Positions 1-7,273 of a stretch of DNA of 64,000 nucleotides are shown piece by piece. Origin of the DNA: UBA2882 sp964619485. GTDB taxonomy: Bacteria; Bacillota; Clostridia; Lachnospirales; Lachnospiraceae. Position numbers and translations under genes: made by a program. The notes beneath the pieces are model-generated. The model was not told the DNA's origin, made no database searches, and saw nothing but the letters and a program-made list of their open reading frames with translations. Numbering within the stretch: the stretch's first letter is position 1; each line of letters opens with the position of its first letter. The stretch spans positions 1 to 64,000 of the forward strand of contig CAZUCI010000005.1 in the NCBI GenBank assembly GCA_964619485.1, given 5' to 3'.

Positions 1-170
1 TCCAAGAGTTGCTCTTCTTATTGCTCTGATTATGATACTTCACTTATGAATTATAGCATAAAACTTGTATATTTTTTATACTTTAGGGACATACTTTCAT
101 CAGAACAAGCAATTGTTCTAATACCCTGCCACCTCCCCCGCGGCAGAGTATTCATATATCCTCCCCTAAC

Positions 171-201
171 AATGTGCTGCACGTTCCGCGAGCAGCACAT
201 T
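171..201. repeat. Dispersed AATGTGCTGC hairpin, copy 1
   Basis: A 10-bp perfect inverted repeat (AATGTGCTGC ... GCAGCACATT) with an 11-base loop. A second copy with identical arms lies at 54839-54868; both are preceded by TAAC and share the loop edges ACG and GCGA. Two identical-arm copies more than 54 kb apart suggest a dispersed hairpin family rather than a one-off structure. Confidence 0.65.
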
Positions 202-212
202 CTATGTAACTG

Positions 213-240
213 AAAAGGCACCCTCCCCCGGGTGCCTTTT
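213..240. terminator. Bidirectional rho-independent terminator
   Basis: The stem AAAAGGCACCC/GGGTGCCTTTT has a C-rich loop and T-rich flanks on both strands. It lies downstream of the minus-strand gene ending at 283 and would also end the candidate plus-strand RNA at 90-243. Confidence 0.8.
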
Positions 241-282
241 TCCCTGCGCTCTCTTAAAGCCCAGCAAACCAAACTATCCATA

Positions 283-669
283 CTAATTCATGAAGTCTCC
301 ATCGTCATCCACATCATACATTGGCATACCATTAAGTGCCTGCGTGTTCAACGTTCTTCTCTTCATTCTCTGTTCCTCGGACTGTTCCAGAATAAAGTCC
401 TTGATAGCTCTCGCATTCTTTACATGAATCAGCTTCAAAACATGATCTGTGGTGTCTCCTGTAAAGCATACCACTGTACCAAGCTTGAAAATCCGCTCCA
501 TAAAGGAGGTTTCCAGCCTTACGTCCGTTACCTTATACATATAGCAGTCATTTTCTTCCGTTTTTAACAAGCCTGCCTTCACATTGATAATTTCCTGTCC
601 AACTGTATATTTGGTAAAGGTCCATGGCAGACCAAAAAACAGGATTCTCTTTCTCTCTACAAATTCCAT
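283..669 (-). CDS. Small PH-like domain protein
   Basis: A protein of 128 residues with no signal peptide or membrane segment. Residues 10-95 alternate short hydrophobic strands with turns and end in a helix (KNARAIKDFILEQ). This resembles the bacterial pleckstrin-homology-like (bPH2/YdbS) fold, but the assignment rests on overall pattern only. The tail is highly acidic (YDVDDDGDFMN). The start is supported by GGGGAG placed 5 bases before the ATG. It is a single-gene unit between a promoter at 764-792 and the terminator at 213-240. Function is unknown; a DUF304-type membrane-associated role is possible. Confidence 0.55.
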   Translation of the reverse strand: MEFVERKRILFFGLPWTFTKYTVGQEIINVKAGLLKTEENDCYMYKVTDVRLETSFMERIFKLGTVVCFTGDTTDHVLKLIHVKNARAIKDFILEQSEEQRMKRRTLNTQALNGMPMYDVDDDGDFMN

Positions 670-763
670 ATGCTCCCCTTTTCTTTCTGCGGCAGTTCTC
701 AGGCAGGGGTTTTCACTCTGTCAAAAACACCTGCTCTACTCCGCTGTCTTTTGTCTTTTCTTT

Positions 764-792
764 ATTATATTGAAATTTCTTTCAAAATACAA
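764..792 (-). promoter_or_regulatory. Sigma-A-type promoter for the PH-like gene
   Basis: On the minus strand, TTGTAT (792-787) and TATAAT (769-764) are separated by 17 bases. The spacer contains the inverted repeat TTGAAA-N4-TTTCAA, which could be an operator. It points away from the nitroreductase promoter, making this a divergent promoter region. Confidence 0.6.
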
Positions 793-857
793 TTTAATCC
801 TGCAAAAAGATAAAACGGAATTTTAAAAAAACTTTAAAAAACTTGTCTTTTTTCTCA

Positions 858-886
858 TTGAAAGCAATCTCAACATATGGTATCAT
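858..886 (+). promoter_or_regulatory. Sigma-A-type promoter for the nitroreductase gene
   Basis: TTGAAA (858-863) and TATCAT (881-886) are 17 bases apart and 45 bases upstream of the nitroreductase start at 931. The region before it (670-857) is AT-rich and otherwise holds only the divergent promoter. Confidence 0.65.
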
Positions 887-930
887 AGTGAAAATGTGAG
901 CACAATGGGTAAGAAAAAGGAGGTATTTTT

Positions 931-1470
931 ATGACAGCAAAAGAATGTATTAAGAACCGCCGCAGCATCCGTAAGTTTAAAACTGATGCCGTTGATCACG
1001 AACTTATCAAGAGTGTAATCGAGGAAGCTTCCTTCGCTCCAAGCTGGAAGCACACACAGATTACCCGCTATATTGCAATAGAAGGTACCCTCAAGGATCA
1101 AATTGCTGATGAGGGAACTAAAATGTTTCCGGGAAATGGTGCAATTATGAAGCAGGCACCCATGCTGATTGCCGTTACCGTCATCAAAGGCCGTAGTGGT
1201 TTTGAAAGAGATGGCTCTTTCTCAACAGACCGTGGAGATGGCTGGCAGATGTTTGATGCCGGTGTAGCATCCCAGACTTTTTGTCTGGCTGCATACGAAG
1301 CTGGTCTTGGCAGTGTTATTATGGGAATCTTTGATCGTGAAAAGGTCACTTCCCTTCTAAAGCTTTCTGATGACCGTGAACTGGTTGCTTTGATTCCAAT
1401 TGGATATCCCGATGAAGAGCCGGCTGCTCCCCGCAGAAAACCGGTTGATGAACTAATTTCATTTTTGTAA
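931..1470 (+). CDS. Nitroreductase family protein
   Basis: An FMN-dependent NAD(P)H oxidoreductase of 179 residues, the usual length for short nitroreductase-family proteins. Members reduce nitro compounds, quinones or flavins in the cytoplasm; the substrate here cannot be read from sequence. The N-terminal CIKNRRSIRKF motif is the family FMN-phosphate binding signature. A glycine-rich AAYEAGLGSVIMGIF segment and a C-terminal IPIGYPDEEP motif complete the fold. The start is fixed by AAAAAGGAGG nine bases upstream. A hairpin follows the gene before pyrB, so co-transcription with pyrBI is possible but may be attenuated. Confidence 0.9.
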   Translation: MTAKECIKNRRSIRKFKTDAVDHELIKSVIEEASFAPSWKHTQITRYIAIEGTLKDQIADEGTKMFPGNGAIMKQAPMLIAVTVIKGRSGFERDGSFSTDRGDGWQMFDAGVASQTFCLAAYEAGLGSVIMGIFDREKVTSLLKLSDDRELVALIPIGYPDEEPAAPRRKPVDELISFL

Positions 1471-1477
1471 ATAACGT

Positions 1478-1509
1478 AAATCGAAGAGGTTTCTTTTTCT
1501 CTTCGATTT
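1478..1509 (+). terminator. Hairpin between nitroreductase and pyrB genes
   Basis: A perfect 11-bp stem (AAATCGAAGAG/CTCTTCGATTT) with a 10-base pyrimidine-rich loop, followed by a short T-rich run. It could be a weak terminator of the nitroreductase message or an attenuator ahead of pyrB, whose start codon lies about 40 bases further on. Confidence 0.5.
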
Positions 1510-1548
1510 ATTTATGTGCATTTCATACCAAAAAGGAGGTCTTTTTTA

Positions 1549-2460
1549 ATGAGACATTTAATGAACCCACTGGATTTCAGCACCGAAGAGCTGGACAGAT
1601 TGTTTGATCTTGCTGCTGATATTGAAAAAAATCCGGAAAAATATAATGAAAGGTGTAAAGGCAAAAAGATTGCCACCTGCTTTTATGAACCAAGCACGCG
1701 GACTCGCTTAAGCTTTGAAGCTGCCATGATTAATCTTGGCGGAAGTGTAATTGGCTTTTCTGATGCCAAATCCTCCTCCGCTTCAAAGGGAGAGAGCGTT
1801 TCTGATACCATCCGCGTTATCTCCTGCTTTGCTGACATCTGCGCCATGCGCCATCCCAAGGAAGGAGCTGCAATGGTAGCTGCCTCCCATTCCACAATTC
1901 CTGTCATTAATGCAGGCGATGGTGGCCATCAGCATCCAACTCAGACGCTGACAGATCTTTTGACCATTCGATCTCTCAAAGGACGTCTGAACAACTTTAC
2001 CATTGGCCTGTGTGGTGATCTAAAATTCGGTCGTACCGTTCACTCCTTAATCAATGCCCTGTCACGCTATGACAATGTGCATTTTGTTTTTATTTCACCA
2101 GAAGAGTTGAAAGTTCCTGATTATATCACTGAAATGCTTCGAGAAAAGGGCATTACCTATGAAGAAGTTATCAAGCTGGAGGACTCCATCGCCGACCTTG
2201 ACTTACTCTACATGACCCGTGTTCAGAGAGAGCGCTTCTTCAACGAGGAGGACTATGTTCGCTTAAAAGATTTCTATATCTTAGATAAAGCAAAAATGGA
2301 GCTTGCCAAGCCTGATATGCTCGTTCTCCATCCACTGCCACGTGTAAATGAAATTTCCGTGGAAGTTGACTCAGACCCAAGAGCCGTTTACTTTAAACAG
2401 GTGCAATATGGTGTTTATGTCCGCATGGCTTTAATCCTGACATTACTTGAATTAGCATAA
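1549..2460 (+). CDS. pyrB: Aspartate carbamoyltransferase, catalytic subunit
   Basis: Catalyses carbamoyl phosphate plus L-aspartate to N-carbamoyl-aspartate, the committed step of de novo pyrimidine synthesis. The carbamoyl-phosphate binding motif STRTR is at residues 49-53, in the context YEPSTRTRLSFE, and the C-terminal HPLPRVNEI motif is present. Length is 303 residues, normal for the family. An upstream in-frame ATG at 1516 exists, but AAAAAGGAGG at 1531-1539 sits correctly only for the ATG at 1549. The regulatory subunit gene follows 24 bases later, so the product is expected to form the allosteric PyrB-PyrI holoenzyme rather than the PyrB-only type. Confidence 0.97.
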   Translation: MRHLMNPLDFSTEELDRLFDLAADIEKNPEKYNERCKGKKIATCFYEPSTRTRLSFEAAMINLGGSVIGFSDAKSSSASKGESVSDTIRVISCFADICAMRHPKEGAAMVAASHSTIPVINAGDGGHQHPTQTLTDLLTIRSLKGRLNNFTIGLCGDLKFGRTVHSLINALSRYDNVHFVFISPEELKVPDYITEMLREKGITYEEVIKLEDSIADLDLLYMTRVQRERFFNEEDYVRLKDFYILDKAKMELAKPDMLVLHPLPRVNEISVEVDSDPRAVYFKQVQYGVYVRMALILTLLELA

Positions 2461-2484
2461 AGAAACAGGAGGAATAATTAAATT

Positions 2485-2922
2485 ATGTTAAATGTAGGAA
2501 AAATTGAAGAAGGCTTTGTACTCGATCACATCAAAGCCGGAAAAAGTTTAGATATTTATCATCATTTACAGCTGGATAAATTAGACTGTACTGTGGCAAT
2601 CATTAAAAATGCCCGCAGCAATAAGATGGGCAAAAAAGATATTTTAAAGGTAGAATGTGACATTAATATGCTTGACCTGGATGTCCTTGCCTTCATTGAC
2701 CACAGCATCACCGTCAATGTCATCAAGGATGGCGAAATCGTTGATAAAAAAGAATTGATTCTTCCAAAAGAAATCAAAAATGTCATCAAATGTAAAAACC
2801 CCCGCTGCATCACTTCCATTGAGCAGGAGCTGCCACATATCTTCGTTCTCGCAGATGAAGCCAGGGAAATCTATCGCTGCAAATACTGCGAAGAGAAATA
2901 TAACGACAAGAGCTATAAATAG
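2485..2922 (+). CDS. pyrI: Aspartate carbamoyltransferase, regulatory subunit
   Basis: A subunit of 145 residues that binds nucleotide effectors and links catalytic trimers. The N-terminal allosteric domain (about 1-95) is followed by a zinc domain with CKNPRC and CKYC, giving four cysteine ligands in the C-x4-C ... C-x2-C arrangement expected for PyrI. ACAGGAGGAA precedes the start. It lies 24 bases after pyrB and is followed by a strong terminator, so the transcription unit ends here. Confidence 0.97.
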   Translation: MLNVGKIEEGFVLDHIKAGKSLDIYHHLQLDKLDCTVAIIKNARSNKMGKKDILKVECDINMLDLDVLAFIDHSITVNVIKDGEIVDKKELILPKEIKNVIKCKNPRCITSIEQELPHIFVLADEAREIYRCKYCEEKYNDKSYK

Positions 2923-2940
2923 TCTTTAAATTAACACCCA

Positions 2941-2995
2941 AAATTCCTTCCTGCCTTTTCTTGCTAAGCAAATACCCGGTAGGAAGGAATTTTTT
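2941..2995 (+). terminator. Terminator of pyrBI
   Basis: The stem AATTCCTTCCT...AGGAAGGAATT, with an additional GCC/GGT extension, is followed by TTTTTT. It lies directly after pyrI and before the minus-strand nuclease pseudogene, and may serve both. Confidence 0.85.
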
Positions 2996-3005
2996 GCTGC
3001 TTCTG

Positions 3006-3718
3006 CTACTTGTCTGATCCCATAACTTCTTTTGCCTCTTCCTCTGTCAAAGAAAATTTTTCCATAATTTTTTCAAGAATTACTTTCTCTGACATTCCCA
3101 GTTCTCGAAAGGTATCTACTGCTACCACAATACCTTTTGAAATTCCTTCACGCAGACCTTTTTCCAGTCCTTTTCTTTCTGCCTCCTCTGCATTTAATCT
3201 TAAGTATACTTCGTCTCCCATCAATCTCATATATGCCCTGGATACCTCCTCATCATATTTTACATGCTCGACCATTTTCTGAATTTGCTTTAAATCATCA
3301 TTCACAGCATTTTGTGGAATTGTATGCTCAAAATACTTCAACAGCTGTTTTACTTCTATTGACACCTCTCCCTTGCTACCCTTTGTATACAGAAAAATAG
3401 TTTTGCTCCCATCATTATAATCCATGTCTGGTAATTCTCTGCACCTGGATTCAATCGTATAGACAACCTGATCTCTTCCAAAAGGGTCATACGGCATAAT
3501 CATGATCACAAAAACATTTTTCAGACTTCCATAGTCCTTTCCACTTGCAAGACTCTTGGTATCAATTGTGGCATGACTACCAATCTGCCAAAATCACGGC
3601 CGAAAATGTTTTTCAGTAGTATTCTGCTGAATATTTCTCCAAACTCAGGGTCAGTGACCATTGAACCAAAGAGAAAATTGTCGATTAGATTCATTTCTTC
3701 CAGTTTTTTTCTTACCAT
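3006..3718 (-). pseudogene. Rpn-type PD-(D/E)XK nuclease, internal deletion with frameshift
   Basis: The N-terminal part (3718 down to about 3575) encodes MVRKKLEEMNLIDNFLFGSM and onward to LVVMPQ. Reading then continues in another frame as ATIDTKSLASGKDYGSLK and VIMIMPYDPFG, running on through the C-terminal half to 3006. From family knowledge, about 60 residues that normally lie between the VVPQ and IDAHSL segments are missing. That stretch contains the acidic catalytic residues (D and E-x-Q). The junction also shifts frame, so the gene is inactive as sequenced. The start has AAGGAG 8 bases upstream and a strong promoter at 3862-3890. The C-terminal half alone could still be translated from internal ATGs. 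Confidence 0.8.
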
Positions 3719-3861
3719 AGGCTTTTCTCCTTTTTGGGGGAGAGAAACCAAAAAGCGCACTGTTCCAATTGCCTTTCGATTATTCTCCCCTATTAAATTA
3801 TATTCATATGGGGAGTTATGACCGAAACGGTCGAGATGTTTTCCCAGATATGTGCTTTTAT

Positions 3862-3890
3862 AATATCGTTTTGTTGTGCATTTGTCAATA
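3862..3890 (-). promoter_or_regulatory. Consensus promoter upstream of the nuclease pseudogene
   Basis: On the minus strand, TTGACA (3890-3885) and TATTAT (3867-3862) are separated by exactly 17 bases. It lies between the 35-residue membrane ORF and the broken nuclease gene and points at the latter. A small GACCG-AAA-CGGTC palindrome sits just downstream, near 3818-3830. Confidence 0.7.
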
Positions 3891-3915
3891 GACGTTTTAA
3901 CGTTTGCTTAATTAA

Positions 3916-4023
3916 TTACACCGGAAGAATAAAATCAACTACTCCCAACAATAGAAAAAAGAAAATGTAAAGAAAAAGAATCTGCAAAATTCCTGTGACT
4001 CTATTTGATAATTGTATCTTCAT
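3916..4023 (-). CDS. Predicted 35-residue single-span membrane peptide
   Basis: A short ORF that ordinary length filters would miss. It encodes a basic N-terminus (MKIQLSNR) followed by one continuous hydrophobic helix of about 22 residues (ILQILFLYIFFFLLLG) and a short tail (DFILPV). AAGGAAGG lies 7 bases upstream of the ATG, a good ribosome binding site in a non-coding neighbourhood. Size and composition resemble small membrane proteins and type I toxin peptides, but no family match is claimed and no antisense RNA is demonstrated. It sits between two Rpn-type nuclease loci. Confidence 0.45.
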   Translation of the reverse strand: MKIQLSNRVTGILQILFLYIFFFLLLGVVDFILPV

Positions 4024-4425
4024 ATTTTAATTCCTTCCTTTGGTTACAATAAACGGATTCTATATTTGTATCCTATCAGAATCAAAATATGCCAACTATC
4101 TTCGAAATGTAAAATTGTCGAAAAACGGATGTAAAGTTTCATTACAGCCTTATAAATCAGAATATCAAATTACGAACTTTTTATTATTGACTAATCAGCG
4201 TTTTTTGTTATTCTATATTCATCTATCATACAGTTCTTTGTTTCCGGTGGTTTCTCACCTTTTTTTCAATCAAATTCTTTTATTTGCAAATTGTAACATT
4301 AGTCCAATCCAATCTGATTTATACCTTCTTCTTAATTCAAGTCAATTTCTCAAAATGTCAACTTTTTTACGAAAAACTGTTGCGTCTAAGATCAAATCTA
4401 TCTATAATGAAAGGAAAGAAATCCA
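4024..4425. other. AT-rich intergenic region, no convincing gene
   Basis: About 400 bases of AT-rich sequence upstream of the intact nuclease gene. A 129-codon plus-strand frame crosses it, but its composition is low-complexity and it lacks a ribosome binding site, so I treat it as non-coding. No clear promoter or hairpin is visible. The last bases (GAAAGGAAAG) form the ribosome binding site of the next gene. Confidence 0.5.
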
Positions 4426-5337
4426 ATGAAACACAAAAGCTTACCCTCTTCCGTCCGAATTGTCTATAGCAGAATCCGGGGCCTTTTTTTCCAACGGAAA
4501 TATAAGGACAAACTGTTCCGCAGGCTCTTTCGTGACCGCAAGGAACTTCTTAATCTTTACAATGCCGTAAACAATACTTCTTATACCGATGAAGAATTGC
4601 TGGAAATCTACACTCTGGAGGATGCCATCTACATGAGCTATAAAAACGATGTCTCCTTTATCATCAGCAATGTACTGAATCTTTACGAGCACCAGTCCAC
4701 GCTGAATCCAAACATGCCACTGCGGGGACTCATCTATTTTGCCAGACAGTATGAGGGTTATATCGCACAAAAGAAGCTGAATATTTACAGTGCACAGCTG
4801 CAGAAAGTCCCTTTTCCGCAGTACATTGTCTTCTATAATGGCAATGAGCCGTTAAAGGATAATGCAGACTCGCAAACTCTTTCACTTGCGGACGCTTTTC
4901 TTGACCCAAGTAATCCAGACATAAAGCCTTGTCTGCAATGTGATGTGAAGATTTATAATATCAACTATGGGCACAACATGCCACTGATGGAAAGCTGCAA
5001 AACGTTAAAAGAATACTCCCTGTTCATAAGCTTCATCAAAGAGAATATAAGGCAGGGATATTCTAAAGAAGAAGCCATTGACTTGGCTGTCCAAAAATGC
5101 ATTCTGGAAAACATTTTATTTGATTTCTTATCCAAACACAGAGCTGAGGTGACACACATGATTCTATCGGAATTTAACTTAAAAAAGCATATCGAATCTG
5201 AAAAGGAAATCATCCGCCAGAATCTGGGAGCTGTTATTGCTGAAAAGGACAGTGCTCTAGCCCAAAAAGAAAATGATCTGCAAAAAGCTCTTGCCTTACT
5301 TGCCAAAAATGGCATTGACTTTCCTGAAGGAAAATAA
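4426..5337 (+). CDS. Rpn-family recombination-promoting nuclease / putative transposase
   Basis: A protein of 303 residues of the PD-(D/E)XK Rpn (YhgA-like) family; characterised Rpn proteins are DNA endonucleases that promote RecA-independent recombination. The motif KYKDKLFRRLF with DRKELLNLYNA opens the domain (25-46). The catalytic core is visible as D75 in NDVSFI and E88-x-Q90 in LYEHQST. The C-terminus (about 250-300) is a charged coiled coil ending FPEGK. GAAAGGAAAG precedes the start. It is a stand-alone gene with a terminator at 5477-5519. A short coding-like remnant (NVALLEELNKLRQQSNL) follows at about 5372-5422 and may be the tail of a lost paralogue. Confidence 0.85.
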   Translation: MKHKSLPSSVRIVYSRIRGLFFQRKYKDKLFRRLFRDRKELLNLYNAVNNTSYTDEELLEIYTLEDAIYMSYKNDVSFIISNVLNLYEHQSTLNPNMPLRGLIYFARQYEGYIAQKKLNIYSAQLQKVPFPQYIVFYNGNEPLKDNADSQTLSLADAFLDPSNPDIKPCLQCDVKIYNINYGHNMPLMESCKTLKEYSLFISFIKENIRQGYSKEEAIDLAVQKCILENILFDFLSKHRAEVTHMILSEFNLKKHIESEKEIIRQNLGAVIAEKDSALAQKENDLQKALALLAKNGIDFPEGK

Positions 5338-5476
5338 TTAATTGAATCCTTAAAAACGAGAACGTAAAAGAAACGTCGCTCTATTGGAAGAACTCAACAA
5401 ATTGCGTCAACAGAGCAACCTGTAATTTCTACTCAAGTACAGTTCCAAAAAAACCGCTCTTCAAGCATCAGGCACA

Positions 5477-5519
5477 AAAAAAGACGAGGACAACCACTAG
5501 CTGCTGTCCTCGTCTTTTT
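5477..5519. terminator. Bidirectional terminator between convergent genes
   Basis: The stem AAGACGAGGACA/TGTCCTCGTCTT has a 12-base loop, with A-rich and T-rich flanks that serve both strands. It separates the plus-strand nuclease gene from the minus-strand SufB-like gene. Confidence 0.9.
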
Positions 5520-5530
5520 CTATTTATTTT

Positions 5531-6448
5531 TCATTTTAAGAATCCATTAATAATCTGCTCTTCCGCTTCTGCCTCTGTAAGTCCAAGGGTCATCAGCTTA
5601 ATTAACTGGTCTCCGGCAATCTTGCCAATAGCCGCCTCATGAATCAAAGCTGCGTCAATATTGTTGGCAGTCAGCTCCGGAATTGCACTGACACTGGCTT
5701 CATCCATAATGATTGCATCACACTCAGTATGTCCGTTACAGCGATTATTTCCGTTAATCTGGCTGCGGAAAATCTGATGGGAATGCTCTTTTGCAACAGA
5801 TCTTGAAATCACATTGGCGCTGCAGCCTTCTCCATCCATATCAACCTTAAAATCGGTCTCAGCCAACTGTGTTCCGTGTGTCATGATTTTTTCATGAATA
5901 GTAAGACTGGCACCATTTCCCAGTACCGCACTGGTACTTCTCTTCGTCGAATCAATTCCTCGAATCTGTACCGTTTCCATATCCATGGACGCCCCTTCTT
6001 CCAGGGTCATCTCGGTGACTGGATTCATAATCCTCTCACCTTTTCCATCGCCCTGTCCATAATGCTTTTCCACATAACGGACCTTGGAATTTTTTCCAAT
6101 AAAGAAACGATGAATGCCACTATGCTCACTTGCTGCGTCTCCGCCATTATGGATACCACAGCCGGCGACAATGGTAACATCACAGTCTTCGCCTATATGG
6201 AAGTCATTGTATACGCATTCCTTCAAGCCGGACTGGCTCATAATAACAGGGATGTGAACACTCTCTTTCTTTGTTCCCGGCTTCACAATAATATCAATTC
6301 CGGAAACATCTGTCTTGGTTACAATATCAATATGTTCGGTTGTATTTCTTCCGGCAAGTCCTCCGTTGGAACGGATGTTATAAGCGCCCTGTGGAACCTC
6401 ATGCAGACCGGCAATTTCCTCTAACAAAGTCTTTTGAATCTGATCCAT
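5531..6448 (-). CDS. SufB/SufD-like Fe-S assembly scaffold (SmsB-type)
   Basis: A SufBD-domain protein of 305 residues, much shorter than typical SufB (about 470). It forms the beta-helix scaffold on which Fe-S clusters are built with a SufC ATPase. Visible features are the glycine- and cysteine-rich stretch VAGCGIHNGGDAASEHSG, the FRSQINGNN and CNGHTECD segments, and the C-terminal EAAIGKI plus LGLTEAEAEE motif typical of SufB/D. The gene is 10 bases downstream of a SufC-like gene, with GTAGGAGGAG before the start. No sufS, sufU or second sufD gene follows, so the pair matches the minimal SMS/SUF layout known from archaea and some Clostridia. Confidence 0.85.
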   Translation of the reverse strand: MDQIQKTLLEEIAGLHEVPQGAYNIRSNGGLAGRNTTEHIDIVTKTDVSGIDIIVKPGTKKESVHIPVIMSQSGLKECVYNDFHIGEDCDVTIVAGCGIHNGGDAASEHSGIHRFFIGKNSKVRYVEKHYGQGDGKGERIMNPVTEMTLEEGASMDMETVQIRGIDSTKRSTSAVLGNGASLTIHEKIMTHGTQLAETDFKVDMDGEGCSANVISRSVAKEHSHQIFRSQINGNNRCNGHTECDAIIMDEASVSAIPELTANNIDAALIHEAAIGKIAGDQLIKLMTLGLTEAEAEEQIINGFLK

Positions 6449-6458
6449 TTTGCTCCTC

Positions 6459-7175
6459 CTACATCTTATCCTTTAATACTTTGCAGGCTTCACCTGTTCC
6501 AAGTATCATCGGCATAATTTCTTCTTTGGTTCCCTGCGCCTTAATCTGGCCATCTGCAATCAGAATGATTCGATCTGCGATGTCAAGGATACGCTCCTGA
6601 TGGGAGATAATCATAATGGATCCATTGATCTTTTTATACATATTTTCAAATACTTTAATCAGACTGTTAAAGCTCCATAAATCAATACCGGCTTCCGGTT
6701 CATCAAAAATGGACAGCTTCGTTCCTCTGGCTAAAATCATGGCGATCTCTATTCGCTTCAGTTCTCCACCAGAAAGAGAGTCATTAACCTCACGATTGAT
6801 GTAATCTCTGGCGCAGAGACCAACCTCTGACAGGATATTGCACGCTTCTGTAATGGTGATTTTTCTGCCTGCTGCCAGCATAATCAAATCCTGCACGGTA
6901 ATTCCCTTAAAACGCACCGGCTGCTGGAATGCAAAGCTGATTCCTGCCTGGGCTCTCTCCGTAATATTTAAGGCTGTGATATCCACACCGTCTAACAGAA
7001 TCTGTCCGCTGGATGGGGTAATAATACCGGCAATAATCTTGGCAAGTGTAGATTTTCCACCGCCATTTGGCCCAGTCAGAGCCACAAATCGCTCGTCCAC
7101 CGTCAGACTGATATTTTTAATAATTTCCTTGGTATCATCTTCTACCAGGTAAGAGATGTTCTTCAGTTCTAACAT
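6459..7175 (-). CDS. SufC-like Fe-S assembly ATPase (SmsC-type)
   Basis: A soluble ABC ATPase of 238 residues. Walker A GPNGGGKST (about 36-44), signature LSGGELKRIEIA and Walker B SIFDEPEAGID are all present, and the distal SHQERIL histidine is in place. The SufC hallmark LSGGELKR differs from transporter ATPases, and there is no permease nearby, so a role with the adjacent SufB-like scaffold is preferred over transport. CGGAGGAAAG sits 6 bases before the ATG. It is the first gene of the two-gene unit; a TATAAT box lies just upstream. Confidence 0.87.
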   Translation of the reverse strand: MLELKNISYLVEDDTKEIIKNISLTVDERFVALTGPNGGGKSTLAKIIAGIITPSSGQILLDGVDITALNITERAQAGISFAFQQPVRFKGITVQDLIMLAAGRKITITEACNILSEVGLCARDYINREVNDSLSGGELKRIEIAMILARGTKLSIFDEPEAGIDLWSFNSLIKVFENMYKKINGSIMIISHQERILDIADRIILIADGQIKAQGTKEEIMPMILGTGEACKVLKDKM

Positions 7176-7201
7176 ATATCTTTCCTCCGTTGTTCTTATC
7201 T

Positions 7202-7230
7202 ATTATACACAAGATGAGGAAAAAATAAAA
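7202..7230 (-). promoter_or_regulatory. Probable promoter of the SufC-SufB-like operon
   Basis: TATAAT lies at 7207-7202 on the minus strand with a poor -35 (TTTTAT) 17 bases upstream. It is the only good -10 element in the roughly 100-base gap after telA. Confidence 0.45.
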
Positions 7231-7273
7231 TGTTCTTTTTTTACAGTCCTTTTTGGAGTTCTTTTTCAGCCAT

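Larger units (their letters stand above)
90..243 (+). ncRNA. Candidate structured C-rich small RNA
   Basis: This stretch has no convincing ORF but folds on paper into four consecutive hairpins: 102-119 (AGAACAA/TTGTTCT), 120-152 (AATAC-CTGCC/GGCAG-GTATT, one mismatch), 171-201 (AATGTGCTGC/GCAGCACATT) and 213-240 (AAAAGGCACCC/GGGTGCCTTTT, followed by more T). The sequence CCTCCCC occurs three times, at 132-138, 160-166 and 222-228, each mainly in a loop or linker. Some Gram-positive small RNAs (RsaE and csRNA families) use C-rich unpaired motifs to pair with Shine-Dalgarno sequences, so a similar role is inferred here. A TATACT -10 box lies at 77-82 but the -35 is weak. The strand is not proven: the last hairpin also ends the gene at 283-669. 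Confidence 0.5.

Noticed and set aside
1516..1548. Upstream start for pyrB
   Set aside because: The strong ribosome binding site at 1531-1539 fits only the ATG at 1549, and the upstream codons lie next to the hairpin.
4040..4429. 129-codon plus-strand frame upstream of the nuclease gene
   Set aside because: AT-rich low-complexity composition, no ribosome binding site and no recognisable domain; it ends by overlapping the true start of the next gene by chance.
5372..5422. Short coding-like sequence after the intact nuclease gene
   Set aside because: It reads NVALLEELNKLRQQSNL, like a coiled-coil tail, but has no start or upstream homologous sequence; at most a remnant.
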